This document shows positions 18,230 through 27,191 of a stretch of DNA of 64,000 nucleotides, one piece after another; position 1 is the first letter of the stretch; each line of letters starts with the position of its first letter. The stretch is from positions 1,943,501 to 2,007,500 of the forward strand of contig BQWY01000001.1 of NCBI GenBank assembly GCA_036984305.1, in the 5' to 3' direction. The DNA comes from Nitrospira sp. (lineage in GTDB: Bacteria > Nitrospirota > Nitrospiria > Nitrospirales > Nitrospiraceae). The notes under the pieces were generated by a model. The model worked only from the letters and a program-made list of their open reading frames with translations. It ran no database searches and had not been told where the DNA came from. Made by a program: the position numbers and the translations under genes.

Positions 18230-19516
18230 TCATCGGATCGCTACGCCCTTTGGTGCACTTGGTGGAGTCGTGTCCAATGAATCCGTTCCCAATTCGTATG
18301 CGCCAATGTCATGAGTAAATCCCTCAGGTCTAGGGTTGTTAGCAAAGTCCATGGATACCTGTCCCAAAATTATGCCCGCATCGATTGCAGGGCTGCTTGT
18401 AGGGACACGGAAGTCAAACCCGGCGGCATTGATGAAATACGGATTGGTAGTGAGGTTGTGGTCAATGATTGTATCGGGCGCGCTATTCTGAATGTTGTTT
18501 AGGGTATTGTTATACGAGATATTGTTTTGAACGAGCGTGTTCCTAAGCAATTCTCCATATACAACAATTCCTTGGCCATCATTTCCATAGACTGTATTGT
18601 TCCATACTTTTATGCCGGTACCACCTGTACTAACTGTAATGCCGGGGGTCTTACCAACAGCATGTCCGGGCAGAGATCCGTTATTGTATACTAGATTATT
18701 ATAAACGGAGACATTCGTGAGAGGAGTGGTAGCTCTATACTGATCGACGATGATCCCGCCAATAGGGGACGTAGGACAAAAATTATTGTCGTGAATCCGG
18801 TTACCGCGTATCGTCGTGTTGCTGATGCTCCCAGATTCGCCATATACCTGGATACCGCCGCCAGCATTGCGGTGGATGTTGTTGGATTGGATGAGGCCGT
18901 TATTGCCGTTGTGGAAGTAAATACCATAGTACCGATGCCCAGCGACACAATCGGTCCGAGGGTCGTGGATCTCAGAATTTTGTATCGTGATGTTGTCTCC
19001 CTCTATGTACAGCCCATGAAAATGCTGGTTGTAGATTCGGACATTGTCGATGATGATGTCGTGGGAACCATAGGCAATGATCCAACCTTCGTAGTCCGCA
19101 AGATTTGCGCCGTCGATATCCAGATTCTCTACGCGAACCCAACTGCTGATGCCGCGTAACCGGACAGCTCCATAGCCCGCCATGGGCGCGGGAGGTCTAA
19201 TGATAACCTTCTCGCCTGGGTACCCGGCGATGGTGAGCCATTGATTTACCGTACCTGTTTTTCCCAGTCCAGAGATGTTCAACTGTTCCGCATACGTACC
19301 CGCCCGAATATATAGTTTATCGCCCGGTGCTAGGCATGAGATACCCGACGCTAAGGTCCGCCTCGGTGTGGCGGTCGACTGGGATTGCGCGCAGGCACTA
19401 GCGTCGTTGCCCGTAGTCGCCACATAGTACGTGGCAGCTTGAGCCCTGACGGCTCCGAAGAACAATACGGACAGTAATGATAGAGCAATAATACGTATAT
19501 TCTTTGAAACCTTCAT
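18230..19516 (-). CDS. Secreted right-handed beta-helix protein
   Basis: After a signal peptide (residues about 8-27, ending AQA) the mature protein starts ATYYVATTGNDASACAQ, typical of pectate-lyase-fold proteins, then shows regular Asn-rich turns (IQSNNIHRN, IRGNRIHDNN, VYNNLVYNNG, VWNNTVYGNDG, VQNNISYNN), each a coil of a parallel beta-helix. It ends DIGAYELGTDSLDTTPPSAP plus eight residues. That ending is the linker normally placed before an FnIII domain, but no domain follows. Such proteins in exosortase loci are thought to bind or cleave the polymer (lyase/epimerase). I chose the ATG at 19516, which gives a normal signal peptide; 19534 is an in-frame alternative. It is the only gene of the locus on this strand. 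Confidence 0.83.
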   Translation of the reverse strand: MKVSKNIRIIALSLLSVLFFGAVRAQAATYYVATTGNDASACAQSQSTATPRRTLASGISCLAPGDKLYIRAGTYAEQLNISGLGKTGTVNQWLTIAGYPGEKVIIRPPAPMAGYGAVRLRGISSWVRVENLDIDGANLADYEGWIIAYGSHDIIIDNVRIYNQHFHGLYIEGDNITIQNSEIHDPRTDCVAGHRYYGIYFHNGNNGLIQSNNIHRNAGGGIQVYGESGSISNTTIRGNRIHDNNFCPTSPIGGIIVDQYRATTPLTNVSVYNNLVYNNGSLPGHAVGKTPGITVSTGGTGIKVWNNTVYGNDGQGIVVYGELLRNTLVQNNISYNNTLNNIQNSAPDTIIDHNLTTNPYFINAAGFDFRVPTSSPAIDAGIILGQVSMDFANNPRPEGFTHDIGAYELGTDSLDTTPPSAPKGVAIR

Positions 19517-19983
19517 AATCAGTAGCGTCTCCATCCGGTGTTACGTGCACGGGCGAGGTGCCCACGCGATCTGGATGGCCGTAGAAGAGCACAAGTCGTG
19601 CCCTCACTGTCAGTCACAACCTTTTGATTATCCATTAGGTTTTCCTTATCGAGTTTAGATTCCTGTGCAGAACTGTATGCCAAAGTGTTCACCACTGAAC
19701 GGTGGGAAACCCGCCGTTCATTCTCCTTATACGAATCGCTAATGTAGCCTCATCCCCCTGAGTATGCAACGATTTGTCTTCCCGTCATTGCGGAAGATGC
19801 TGCTTTCCGAGTCGCTCGAGATTGGGTCACAAAATGTGTGCTGTGATCATTTATTGGAGACCCGACTTACCAAATCAATGGCATGGTGCTCTTACTTTTT
19901 GTGTCGGAGAACTGCAATAGGGGCTGAAAGGAATTCGCAGCAGGTAGGGCCTTGTTTGATCATCCCGTTTCTGGACGAAACAA
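19517..19983. other. Intergenic region between divergent genes
   Basis: About 470 bases separate the start of the beta-helix gene (minus) from the methyltransferase (plus). Short open frames occur but none has coding character. The only structure seen is the hairpin at 19696-19720. The region should contain promoters for both directions, but no clear hexamer pair stands out. Confidence 0.6.
19696..19720 (+). other. Intergenic stem-loop
   Basis: An eleven-base-pair stem (TGAACGGTGGG paired with CCCGCCGTTCA, one G-U pair) closes on an AAA loop and is followed by TTCTCCTT. It could be a weak terminator or an RNA structure. The T-run is interrupted, so terminator function is uncertain. Confidence 0.5.
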
Positions 19984-20733
19984 ATGCGCAGCCCAGAGGT
20001 GAGACAGATTGCGATTTGTCAGGCCAAGGGTATGCCGATTACGTGTGAGAGTGCCATTCTCGACTTCGGCTGTGGGGATGGCCATCGCGTCTATCAACTT
20101 CGGGACATGGGGTATCGCCATGCCTACGGTTATGATCGTGGGGTCTTGATGGGGCGCACGATCCCAGTGAAATTTCGCAACGAAGAAGATCGCAACTGGT
20201 TTCGGTGGTCTGATACCGGAATACTGCCGTACCCCGACGAGTCATTCGATCTCATCATCTCGGATCACGTGTTTGAGCATGTGATCGATCAAGCCACAGC
20301 GTTTCGAGAACAATATCGGATTCTCAAACCCGGAGGGGTTGCAGTGCATGTCTTCCCGGCCAAATGGCGAGCCATCATTGAACCGCATATTTACGTGCCT
20401 CTGGGTGGCTTCGAGCCGTTCAAGCGGCGTGGGTGGTATTACCTATGGGCGCTGCTGGGTATCCGCAACCGGTATCAGCACGGCAGGCCGTCGCGTGACA
20501 TCGTCGAATGGAATATGCGCTATGCGAAAGAAGGGTTGAAGTACCTGAGCTGCCGGCAGTATCGCAAGCTGTTTTCCATCATTCCGTTCCGCCATAGTTG
20601 GGAAGAACTGACCTACATGCAAAGGAGTTACAAACCGCGCATCCAACGACTCGGTGCCCTCGCAGCACGGTTGCCTCTGCTCACGAGGGTTATTCGTACG
20701 TTTGTTGAGCGTGTCCTCTTCCTTCAAAAGTAA
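19984..20733 (+). CDS. SAM-dependent methyltransferase, class I
   Basis: The 249-residue product has a textbook motif I (ILDFGCGDGHRVYQLRDMGY, near residue 25), then HAYGYDRG, and the LIISDHVFEHVIDQATAFRE segment followed by RILKPGGVAVHVFPAKW (motif V-VI region). The C-terminal third is basic and aromatic (YLWALLGIRNRYQHG) and may contact the membrane or a glycolipid. Role within the exopolysaccharide locus is probably glycan methylation. The N-terminus before motif I is unusually short. Confidence 0.8.
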   Translation: MRSPEVRQIAICQAKGMPITCESAILDFGCGDGHRVYQLRDMGYRHAYGYDRGVLMGRTIPVKFRNEEDRNWFRWSDTGILPYPDESFDLIISDHVFEHVIDQATAFREQYRILKPGGVAVHVFPAKWRAIIEPHIYVPLGGFEPFKRRGWYYLWALLGIRNRYQHGRPSRDIVEWNMRYAKEGLKYLSCRQYRKLFSIIPFRHSWEELTYMQRSYKPRIQRLGALAARLPLLTRVIRTFVERVLFLQK

Positions 20734-20833
20734 TTTTTGACGGCGGGTGCCCGAGAAGGAATTAAGAGCTTCTCTCATTGGCCGTGACTCCACCTTCATA
20801 GTTGCCTGCTTGCATAACCATCTGTAGTGAGCA

Positions 20834-22123
20834 ATGCCACGCGTACTTTTTCTGACTCAATATTTCCCTCCAGAAATGGGTGCTGCTCAGACCCGTCTCT
20901 TTGAGCTGGGACAGGAACTGTTGCGCCTGGGATGGGACGTCGAGGTTCTCACCGCGTTGCCCAATTATCCTACGGGACGGATCTTCGAAGGGTACAACGT
21001 CGCATCGCCCTTGCGCGAGACTCTCGGAGGGCTTTCAGTGGTCCGGGTACCGCTCAGACCTGCTCAACGCGGTTTTGTGGAACGCCTCATCTGCTACTAC
21101 TCCTTTGTCCGGTCAGTGATTCGTTGGGGCACAAAGCTATGCCACAAACCGGATGTTCTGTTTGTTGAATCACCTCCCTTGTTTATTGGGCAGTCTGCCG
21201 TGTCCTTGTCCAAAGCGTGGAATGTTCCAATCATCTTTAATGTGTCTGACCTTTGGCCGGAAACGGCCAAGTCTATGGGCGTCGTGAAGAATCGGTTCGT
21301 ATTTGCTCTGGCTGAGGCGCTCGAACTGTCTTATTATCGCCGTGCCGCCCTTGTGACTGGGACGTCGGACGAAATTATCTCGTCGGTCCGACGGCGATGT
21401 CCCTCTACCGCTGCTGAAGTCATTACAAATGGCGTTGATATCGGCCGATTCGGCCCTCACTATGCTGATGGCGTGGCACGGGCTCTGCTGCACAATGAAG
21501 GACGAATCACCTTTATTTACGCCGGTGTCATGGGGCTGGCTCAGGGACTGGAGTTAATCTTGGATGTTGCCGCAACAGTTCGCGATCTGAGTCACGTTCA
21601 GTTTGTACTCGTCGGTGAGGGGGCGGAACGTGAATCCCTGGAACGGCGTATCGAGAGTGAGAATTTATCCAATGTGCGGCTATTGCGGCCACAACCAAAG
21701 GAACAAATCCCTGCTCTTCTGGCTGCATCGGATGTGGCATTTCTGACACTCAAATTCAACATTCCTGGTGCAGTGCCAAGCAAAATTTACGAAGCCATGG
21801 CGACTGGTCTGCCGATTCTCTTTGCTGGGGAAGGTGAGGCTGCTCGTCGCATTCGAGAAGCGGGGGCCGGCCTCGCGATTCCGTATGGGGATGTTCGCGG
21901 TCTTGAGAAAGCTGTCCGGTACTTCGCTGCTGCCGAGCCTTTACGCCAACAACTCGGCCAGGCTGGTCGACTGGCGGCGGAGAAGTCATACAGCAGAAAA
22001 GCCATCGCCCGGAGATTGCATACTCTACTTCTTGACATTGCGAGCCGCACGAAACACCACGATGGCCAACATATCTCTATTGCGCCAGCCCAAGCTGATC
22101 GGGCACCGCACGTCCACCTCTAA
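20834..22123 (+). CDS. Family 4 glycosyltransferase, WbuB/WcaI-like
   Basis: The 429-residue product starts PRVLFLTQYFPPEMGAAQTR, the characteristic opening of the WbuB/WcaI type of GT4 enzymes, followed by NYPTGRIFEGY. The donor-binding half has FIYAGVMGLAQGLELILDVA, then NIPGAVPSKIYEAMATGLPI. These enzymes typically transfer fucose-type or N-acetylamino sugars to lipid-linked intermediates at the inner membrane. It is followed by a 200-base gap. Confidence 0.88.
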   Translation: MPRVLFLTQYFPPEMGAAQTRLFELGQELLRLGWDVEVLTALPNYPTGRIFEGYNVASPLRETLGGLSVVRVPLRPAQRGFVERLICYYSFVRSVIRWGTKLCHKPDVLFVESPPLFIGQSAVSLSKAWNVPIIFNVSDLWPETAKSMGVVKNRFVFALAEALELSYYRRAALVTGTSDEIISSVRRRCPSTAAEVITNGVDIGRFGPHYADGVARALLHNEGRITFIYAGVMGLAQGLELILDVAATVRDLSHVQFVLVGEGAERESLERRIESENLSNVRLLRPQPKEQIPALLAASDVAFLTLKFNIPGAVPSKIYEAMATGLPILFAGEGEAARRIREAGAGLAIPYGDVRGLEKAVRYFAAAEPLRQQLGQAGRLAAEKSYSRKAIARRLHTLLLDIASRTKHHDGQHISIAPAQADRAPHVHL

Positions 22124-22322
22124 ACCTGGGCACACATCGCGATCCAGTTCGTGATGCTGCCAGTCGGCACATTGCGGTCGGCCTTGAGAGTTCCGGCTAC
22201 CACGCGCACGTTGTCGGCTTTGACGCATTGTTGAACGCTGCTTTCGCAGCTCTGGGGGCAGGGATTGTCCCACGTGAGAAACGCTCTGTTCCAAACAAAG
22301 TCTTGCACTCAGAAGACAAACA

Positions 22323-23267
22323 ATGCTGCCGGTTATCGAGTGGCCCCATGGAAAGGCATTTGCCTTCACGATTTTCGACGATCCTGATTTAGATTCAATT
22401 GCGAATGCCTCGACAATGTATTCATTCCTTACGGATTTAGGGTTCCGGACGACGAAGGCCGTCTGGCCGATCCGGGGATCGGGCACGCCGAAAATCGGCG
22501 GCGCCACCTGTGAAGAGGCACCATACCTCGCGCTGATCCTGGGTCTGAAAGAGCAAGGTTTCGAAATAGCATTTCATAATGCGACGCATCATACGTCCAC
22601 TCGTGAAGAAACGGCTCACGCGTTGGGAGTATTTCGCCGGCTCTTCGGACATGACCCCCATTCAATGGCAAATCATTCTGGCTGCTCTGAAAGTATTTAT
22701 TGGGAAAGCGCCCGTGTGTCAGGTGTGCAGCGGGTACTTTACAACGCCCTTCATTGGAATCTGAATGGGAAAAGCTCTCGTTCTCAGGGCCACATCGAAA
22801 CCAGCCCGCTATTCTGGGGCGACCTCTGTAAGGAGCGGATCAAGTATGTCAGAAACTTTGTGGTCGGCGACGTCAACACCCTCCGAGCATGTCCCGTGAT
22901 GCCGTATCATGATCCTGCTCGTCCCTATGTCAATTCTTGGTTTGCTGCATCAGAAGGAGCGAATATCGACTCCTTCATTGCGATGCTGTGTGAGAAAAAT
23001 CAAGATAGACTCGCGATAGAAGGTGGCGCATGCATCATGTACACGCACTTTACCAAAGGATTTCTGGCGCACGGAAGAATGAATGAACGTTTCCGAGCTC
23101 TCATGGTGCGGTTGAGCAGATTGAACGGGTGGTTTGTTCCGGCCCACACATTACTCGACTTCATCCAGCGAGTGCGCGGCAGTCATGTCATTACGCCGTC
23201 AGAACGAACTGACCTCGAGAGAAGATGGCTCTGGCACAAAATTCTCCATACTCGTGGAAGAAGTTAA
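22323..23267 (+). CDS. Polysaccharide-deacetylase-like (NodB-fold) protein
   Basis: The 314-residue product has FTIFDDPDLDSIANASTMY near residue 18, which fits motif 1 of the NodB fold (Asp pair), and FEIAFHNATHHTSTREE near residue 85, which fits the H-x3-H metal site. Deacetylases of this fold remove N- or O-acetyl groups from polymer or lipid-linked sugars with a divalent metal. No signal peptide is visible, so it may act in the cytoplasm. The motifs are divergent, so a catalytic role is probable but not assured. Confidence 0.65.
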   Translation: MLPVIEWPHGKAFAFTIFDDPDLDSIANASTMYSFLTDLGFRTTKAVWPIRGSGTPKIGGATCEEAPYLALILGLKEQGFEIAFHNATHHTSTREETAHALGVFRRLFGHDPHSMANHSGCSESIYWESARVSGVQRVLYNALHWNLNGKSSRSQGHIETSPLFWGDLCKERIKYVRNFVVGDVNTLRACPVMPYHDPARPYVNSWFAASEGANIDSFIAMLCEKNQDRLAIEGGACIMYTHFTKGFLAHGRMNERFRALMVRLSRLNGWFVPAHTLLDFIQRVRGSHVITPSERTDLERRWLWHKILHTRGRS

Positions 23268-23432
23268 TTGGTGTGGCCCCTCTCTGAAGCAATGCCCAGT
23301 GTTCTCGTCTGGGACCAACGCGCCCAACTGTCCTGCCTCGCCTCGCTTCCGCCTCATGCACCTGTGCAGGCGAATTCGCCGTACTGTTCGCCAACCATCG
23401 GGTAAGAACCCGCATAGAGCGAGCGGTGCTGA

Positions 23433-24503
23433 ATGACTTACGTTCTGGAACGTCTGGAGATTGGAGGAAGTGATTGGCCCGCAATGACCGATGCCCAACA
23501 GGCCGGAACCATATTCCAGACGCCTGCTTGGCTGGCCTTTCTCACAGAGACCCAACAGGGAGAGCTGGTCCTGGCCAGATTGAAGGATGGGGACGACGTT
23601 CGCGGACTCTTTGCCGGTGTGATCGTCAATAAATACGGGGTGCGCATTCTCGGGAGTCCCTTCCCCGGTTGGAGCACGGACTATATGGGGCTAATGCTGT
23701 CGCCGGGGGTTGTGCGACGCGGCGCGATCGAGGCGCTCATGGAATTTGCCTTTCACCAACTGGGTTGCCTGCATTTCGAGATGATGGACCGGCAGATTAC
23801 CGAAACGGATCTCGCGGACCTCGGTGTCCGATACCGGCTGTATCGCAGCTTCGAAGTGGATCTTTCCCAGAACGAATCGGATCTGTTCTCTAAGATGACG
23901 AGTGCCTGTCGCCGTTGTATCCGCAAGGCGGAGAAGGAGGGCGTCTTCGTGGAGGAAGCCCACGACTCAGCCTTCGCCGACGAGTATTACGCGCAGCTTC
24001 AGGACGTCTTTGCGAAACAAGCCCTGCTGCCCACCTACGGCATCGAACGGGTCCGTCGGCTTATATACCATCTCCAGCCCATCGGGCAGTTGCTCCTGTT
24101 GCGCGCGCGCGATCGCACGGGCCGTTGTATTGCCACGGGAATTTTCCCGTATTGGAGCGGCGTCATGTATTTTTGGGGTGGAGCCAGTTGGCGGCATTCC
24201 CAGTGTTTGCGTCCCAACGAAGTGCTTCAGTGGCATGCGATGCGCATTGGCAAGAGCAGGGACATTCGTATTTACGACTTGGGGGGTGGCGGAGAATACA
24301 AGCGCAAATACGGTGGCGCTGATGTAGCAGTGCCTTGGTTCCACAAATCCAAATATGGCTGGGTACGGTGCCTACGCGAGTGGGCGGAGAGGGGCCACAA
24401 GATCAGACGCGAGGGGAGAGGACAGCTCGTTCGTCTATTGGGGCGCTCCTTATCGCGTGGTGAGCAGGGTACGGGGTCCATGTCGCAGGTCACGCAGAGA
24501 TGA
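23433..24503 (+). CDS. FemAB/BioF2-type GNAT acyltransferase
   Basis: The 356-residue product has the double-GNAT layout of FemAB-like proteins in exosortase loci: an N-terminal FQTPAWLAFLTETQQGELVL, a central MTSACRRCIRKAEKEGVFVEE helix (FemAB-type arginine-rich helix), and a C-terminal YFWGGASWRHSQCLRPNEVL stretch followed by RIYDLGGGGEYKRKYGG. Members transfer an acyl or amino-acyl group, here presumably to the exopolysaccharide or its lipid carrier. It is the last gene of the left block before a 560-base gap. Confidence 0.78.
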   Translation: MTYVLERLEIGGSDWPAMTDAQQAGTIFQTPAWLAFLTETQQGELVLARLKDGDDVRGLFAGVIVNKYGVRILGSPFPGWSTDYMGLMLSPGVVRRGAIEALMEFAFHQLGCLHFEMMDRQITETDLADLGVRYRLYRSFEVDLSQNESDLFSKMTSACRRCIRKAEKEGVFVEEAHDSAFADEYYAQLQDVFAKQALLPTYGIERVRRLIYHLQPIGQLLLLRARDRTGRCIATGIFPYWSGVMYFWGGASWRHSQCLRPNEVLQWHAMRIGKSRDIRIYDLGGGGEYKRKYGGADVAVPWFHKSKYGWVRCLREWAERGHKIRREGRGQLVRLLGRSLSRGEQGTGSMSQVTQR

Positions 24504-25063
24504 AGGTTTAACCGTGATAGCGGTCTTTGATCTTAAACGCTCACCGTGATACCTGGCCTGTTCGCCACAGACACCGTCGACATGCGCGAGACTTATGTTG
24601 ATCGCATCGTAGTGTCCACCGCTGTCTCTTTGGATATGTAGGCCACGGCGAATCTGGGCGTTCAGGGCTTTACTGCGCCGTTTCGTGGAGATACGGTCCT
24701 GTATTTGACTGTCATCTAATCGCTTTACGGCTCCTCGCTTTTTTAGGCAATCTTTTCAGCTTTCATGTCACAGGTAGTGGCGACGCTCGAGAGAGCAAAA
24801 CCATGCTTGGCCATTTAATTGTACGTGCTAAGCAATTTATACCGGTTAAGTGATCTGATGAAATGTAACCGATGCCCGCCAGATTGTCACGTGCGCTGAA
24901 ATGGCAATAGCGATAGCGGCTTCGCTTGAGTTAAAGGATCAGCAACATTCTATTTGGTTGAAGATCCATGGACAGTTCAGTGTTGGCTCCCTGGACGAAG
25001 GTTCGGCAACGGAGCCAATCTGACGTGGGGCCAACCCATTTCGTTCACATACGGTGGTAGCGT
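24504..25063. other. Intergenic region, 560 bases
   Basis: No gene, tRNA or clear repeat is visible. The region is notably AT-richer than the flanking genes and divides the glycosyltransferase block from the exosortase block. It should hold the promoter of the HTH gene at 25064. Confidence 0.5.
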
Positions 25064-25624
25064 ATGACCAACCGAGAACAATTAATTAAGGCCAGATTGG
25101 GTATCCTCGCCTTGGGTAGCGAACTCAAGAATATCCGCCGGGCCTGCGAATTGGCGGGAATTAGTCGATCGCAGTTTTACGCCCTGAAGAAAGCGTATCA
25201 GGCATATGGTAAAGACGGCTTGGGACCGAAGATCCGGCGCACACCAAATATGCCGAATCGAACGCCTCCTTCCCTGGAGCAGCTGATTCTTATGAATACT
25301 CAACGGAATCCCAGCGTTAGCTATATTCGCCTCGCGGAGGAGATGAAAGCGAAGGGCGTCGATGTGACACCGTCGATGATCCGATATGTGTGGAAGCGCT
25401 CCGGACTTTCGGCCCGAGCAGCTAGGTTCCAGTGGGTGAAAAAATACCGGACTGCCGGGCTAATGTTTGAACGGTCGGCGGCTTCCAATGGATTGAGTCC
25501 GAACCCGCCGTCTATGGCCAAACCGGTGACCGGAATGCGACCACCGCGCAGGATGGAGTTTGACGATTCCGGGGCATCCTGCTCCAAGGCGACCGATAGT
25601 GTCCGCACTTCTCCAGCTACGTAA
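25064..25624 (+). CDS. Transposase-derived HTH protein, no integrase domain
   Basis: The first 125 residues match the N-terminal DNA-binding half of IS481/IS3-type transposases: a helix-turn-helix (NIRRACELAGISRSQFYALKKAY, about residues 22-45), a linker rich in Pro and Arg, then a second winged-helix-like unit (SYIRLAEEMKAKGVDVTPSM, ending VWKRSGLSARAARFQW). The DDE integrase domain is absent and the remaining 60 residues are unrelated and low in structure. A homologous protein lies at 38590. No inverted repeats or target duplications were seen around it. It sits directly in front of the two PEP-CTERM genes, so a regulator role is plausible but is inference. Confidence 0.7.
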   Translation: MTNREQLIKARLGILALGSELKNIRRACELAGISRSQFYALKKAYQAYGKDGLGPKIRRTPNMPNRTPPSLEQLILMNTQRNPSVSYIRLAEEMKAKGVDVTPSMIRYVWKRSGLSARAARFQWVKKYRTAGLMFERSAASNGLSPNPPSMAKPVTGMRPPRRMEFDDSGASCSKATDSVRTSPAT

Positions 25625-25852
25625 GAACCACAAAAACCTTATTGACTTGCGCCGTGTGGGAGGCGCACATTAATAGCATGCTGCACGTGATACCAATTGC
25701 CGTTTGGATGAACGGAGTCCATGGATGTGGGCGGCCGACGCGAGCCCTGAGGAACGGCCGAGGACGACACCGCTCGTTATGTTTTTGAGCAATCAATATC
25801 GGAAAGAAGTTTGCCACCGGACCAAGACCCGGAAGTAAGGGAGTCCACCACG

Positions 25853-26536
25853 ATGCAACAAGAACTGGGGCGGGGAGTTCAACGGAGATCCGAAGGTGCG
25901 TCCTTTCTGGTGCACGACCTCATGGCTGCCTTCTTCTGCTTGGCAGCGGCGTTGATGCCGACCGACGCAAAGGCCGACAGCTTTGCCGTCACCGGCCCCA
26001 GCACGATTCCCTTGTTTTGGAACTTTAGTACTCCTTTATCCAACTCGCTCACGGCCAATGCCACGATGAACGTGTCCAGCTTCTCTTCAAGCGAAGTGCT
26101 GCTGGGAGTGACGATTAACAATACCACGTCAAATTACGTGGTGAGTTCGTTTGGATTCAACACCAATCCGGCCGTGACGGCTTCGTTCACGTCTTCGGGT
26201 GCGGTTTTCGACGGAGTGAGCAACGACGTGACCTTTCCTGGTTTCCAGACCATCGAGGTGTGCACATTCACTTCCGCCAACTGCTCCTCGAGCACCAACG
26301 GAGAAGCTCTGCAGGCGAATTCCGGCGACAGCTTCGGACTTCGGTTGACGGGCTCTTTCGGATCTTCCCTTGCGCTGTCCACCTTTGCAATGAAGTTTGC
26401 CGGCGGACCAGAAGGCTCATTTGAAGTGGCAGGTAGGGTGCCGCTGCCGGGGACGCTGCTGCTGTTCGGAGCGGGGTTTGCCTTGTTCGTGACGTGGCAT
26501 CGTCGTGCTGAGTGCGCAATCAGGCGCCCCGCATAG
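25853..26536 (+). CDS. PEP-CTERM-like sorted surface protein
   Basis: The 227-residue product has an N-terminal signal segment (about residues 22-42, cleavage near DAKA), a Ser/Thr/Asn-rich extracellular part with no recognised domain, and a C-terminal sorting signal: VPLPGT, a hydrophobic helix (LLLFGAGFALFVTW) and a basic tail (HRRAECAIRR). The motif is a variant, P-L-P in place of P-E-P. I chose the ATG at 25853, preceded by AAGGGAG. The exosortase encoded 3 kb downstream is the likely processing enzyme. Two cysteines (CTFTSANC) could form a disulphide. Confidence 0.82.
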   Translation: MQQELGRGVQRRSEGASFLVHDLMAAFFCLAAALMPTDAKADSFAVTGPSTIPLFWNFSTPLSNSLTANATMNVSSFSSSEVLLGVTINNTTSNYVVSSFGFNTNPAVTASFTSSGAVFDGVSNDVTFPGFQTIEVCTFTSANCSSSTNGEALQANSGDSFGLRLTGSFGSSLALSTFAMKFAGGPEGSFEVAGRVPLPGTLLLFGAGFALFVTWHRRAECAIRRPA

Positions 26537-26615
26537 CGAGAGAACATTGCATGGTCGTTAAGCATGATGCCTGGTAGGGAAGACCGAGTAGATTTGACCC
26601 CAAGGGGAGGAAGCC

Positions 26616-26927
26616 ATGAGACCGATTGCACTGTGTAGCCTGGTTGCCTCGATCTTCTTTCTCTTCTCCGTGGCGAACGTCGGGGAAGCTGGTGCCTTCG
26701 ATTATGGAATTGGATACGGCCCAAACGCCCTGAGCGCATTTTCACTGAAGGGCCACCTGGCAACGGGGGATTGGTGGGCCTGGCTGCTCTGGTGGTTCAA
26801 ACAATACGCCACGACTTGGCACAACACACCCAAGGGCAGCGTTCCTATCCCAGGCACCCTTGTCCTGTTCGGTCTCGGGTTTGGTGCTGTAGTGGCGTTT
26901 CGAGAGTGGAAAAACCGAACTCGCTAA
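26616..26927 (+). CDS. Small PEP-CTERM-like protein
   Basis: The 103-residue protein has a signal peptide (residues 1-26, ending GEAGA), a Trp-rich middle (GDWWAWLLWWFKQYATTW) and a C-terminal sorting signal of VPIPGT, hydrophobic LVLFGLGFGAVVAF and basic REWKNRTR. A strong ribosome site (AAGGGGAGGAAGCC) precedes the ATG. With so little mature sequence it may be a peptide-like matrix component or an assembly factor. It immediately precedes the PrsT-like and exosortase genes. Confidence 0.8.
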   Translation: MRPIALCSLVASIFFLFSVANVGEAGAFDYGIGYGPNALSAFSLKGHLATGDWWAWLLWWFKQYATTWHNTPKGSVPIPGTLVLFGLGFGAVVAFREWKNRTR

Positions 26928-26936
26928 GCGAGTTCG
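26916..26936 (+). other. Stem-loop spanning the stop codon
   Basis: A perfect nine-base-pair stem (CGAACTCGC with GCGAGTTCG) places the TAA stop of the small PEP-CTERM gene in the three-base loop. No T-run follows, so it is more likely an mRNA stabiliser or processing signal than a terminator. Confidence 0.6.
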
Positions 26937-27191
26937 TCAAGCGTGCGTCCGCTCGATTGCCTAAGGCTGCCGAAGGGCAGAGCTGTAGCCGTACGGTTGT
27001 CATCGTAGGGGAATGTCGTTCCCAAGGTCACGATCTCGTCCTGACTCTGCTTCTTCACTCGCATCTATAATTAATTACGCTCACGATCATCTGCCGTTCC
27101 TGCTTTCAAGCCGATGTTGCCTTCTTTGACACCGGCTTCGTCACGCGCTGGCACGTCCGGCCTCCCACTAATGAAGCTCTTGGGGATCGAC

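Noticed and set aside
25064-25624. Complete insertion sequence
   Set aside because: No DDE integrase domain, no terminal inverted repeats and no target duplication were found around either HTH gene.
25625-26615. Sigma-54 promoters (GG-N10-GC) upstream of the PEP-CTERM genes
   Set aside because: I looked because exosortase loci are often RpoN-dependent, but no site with correct spacing was found by eye.
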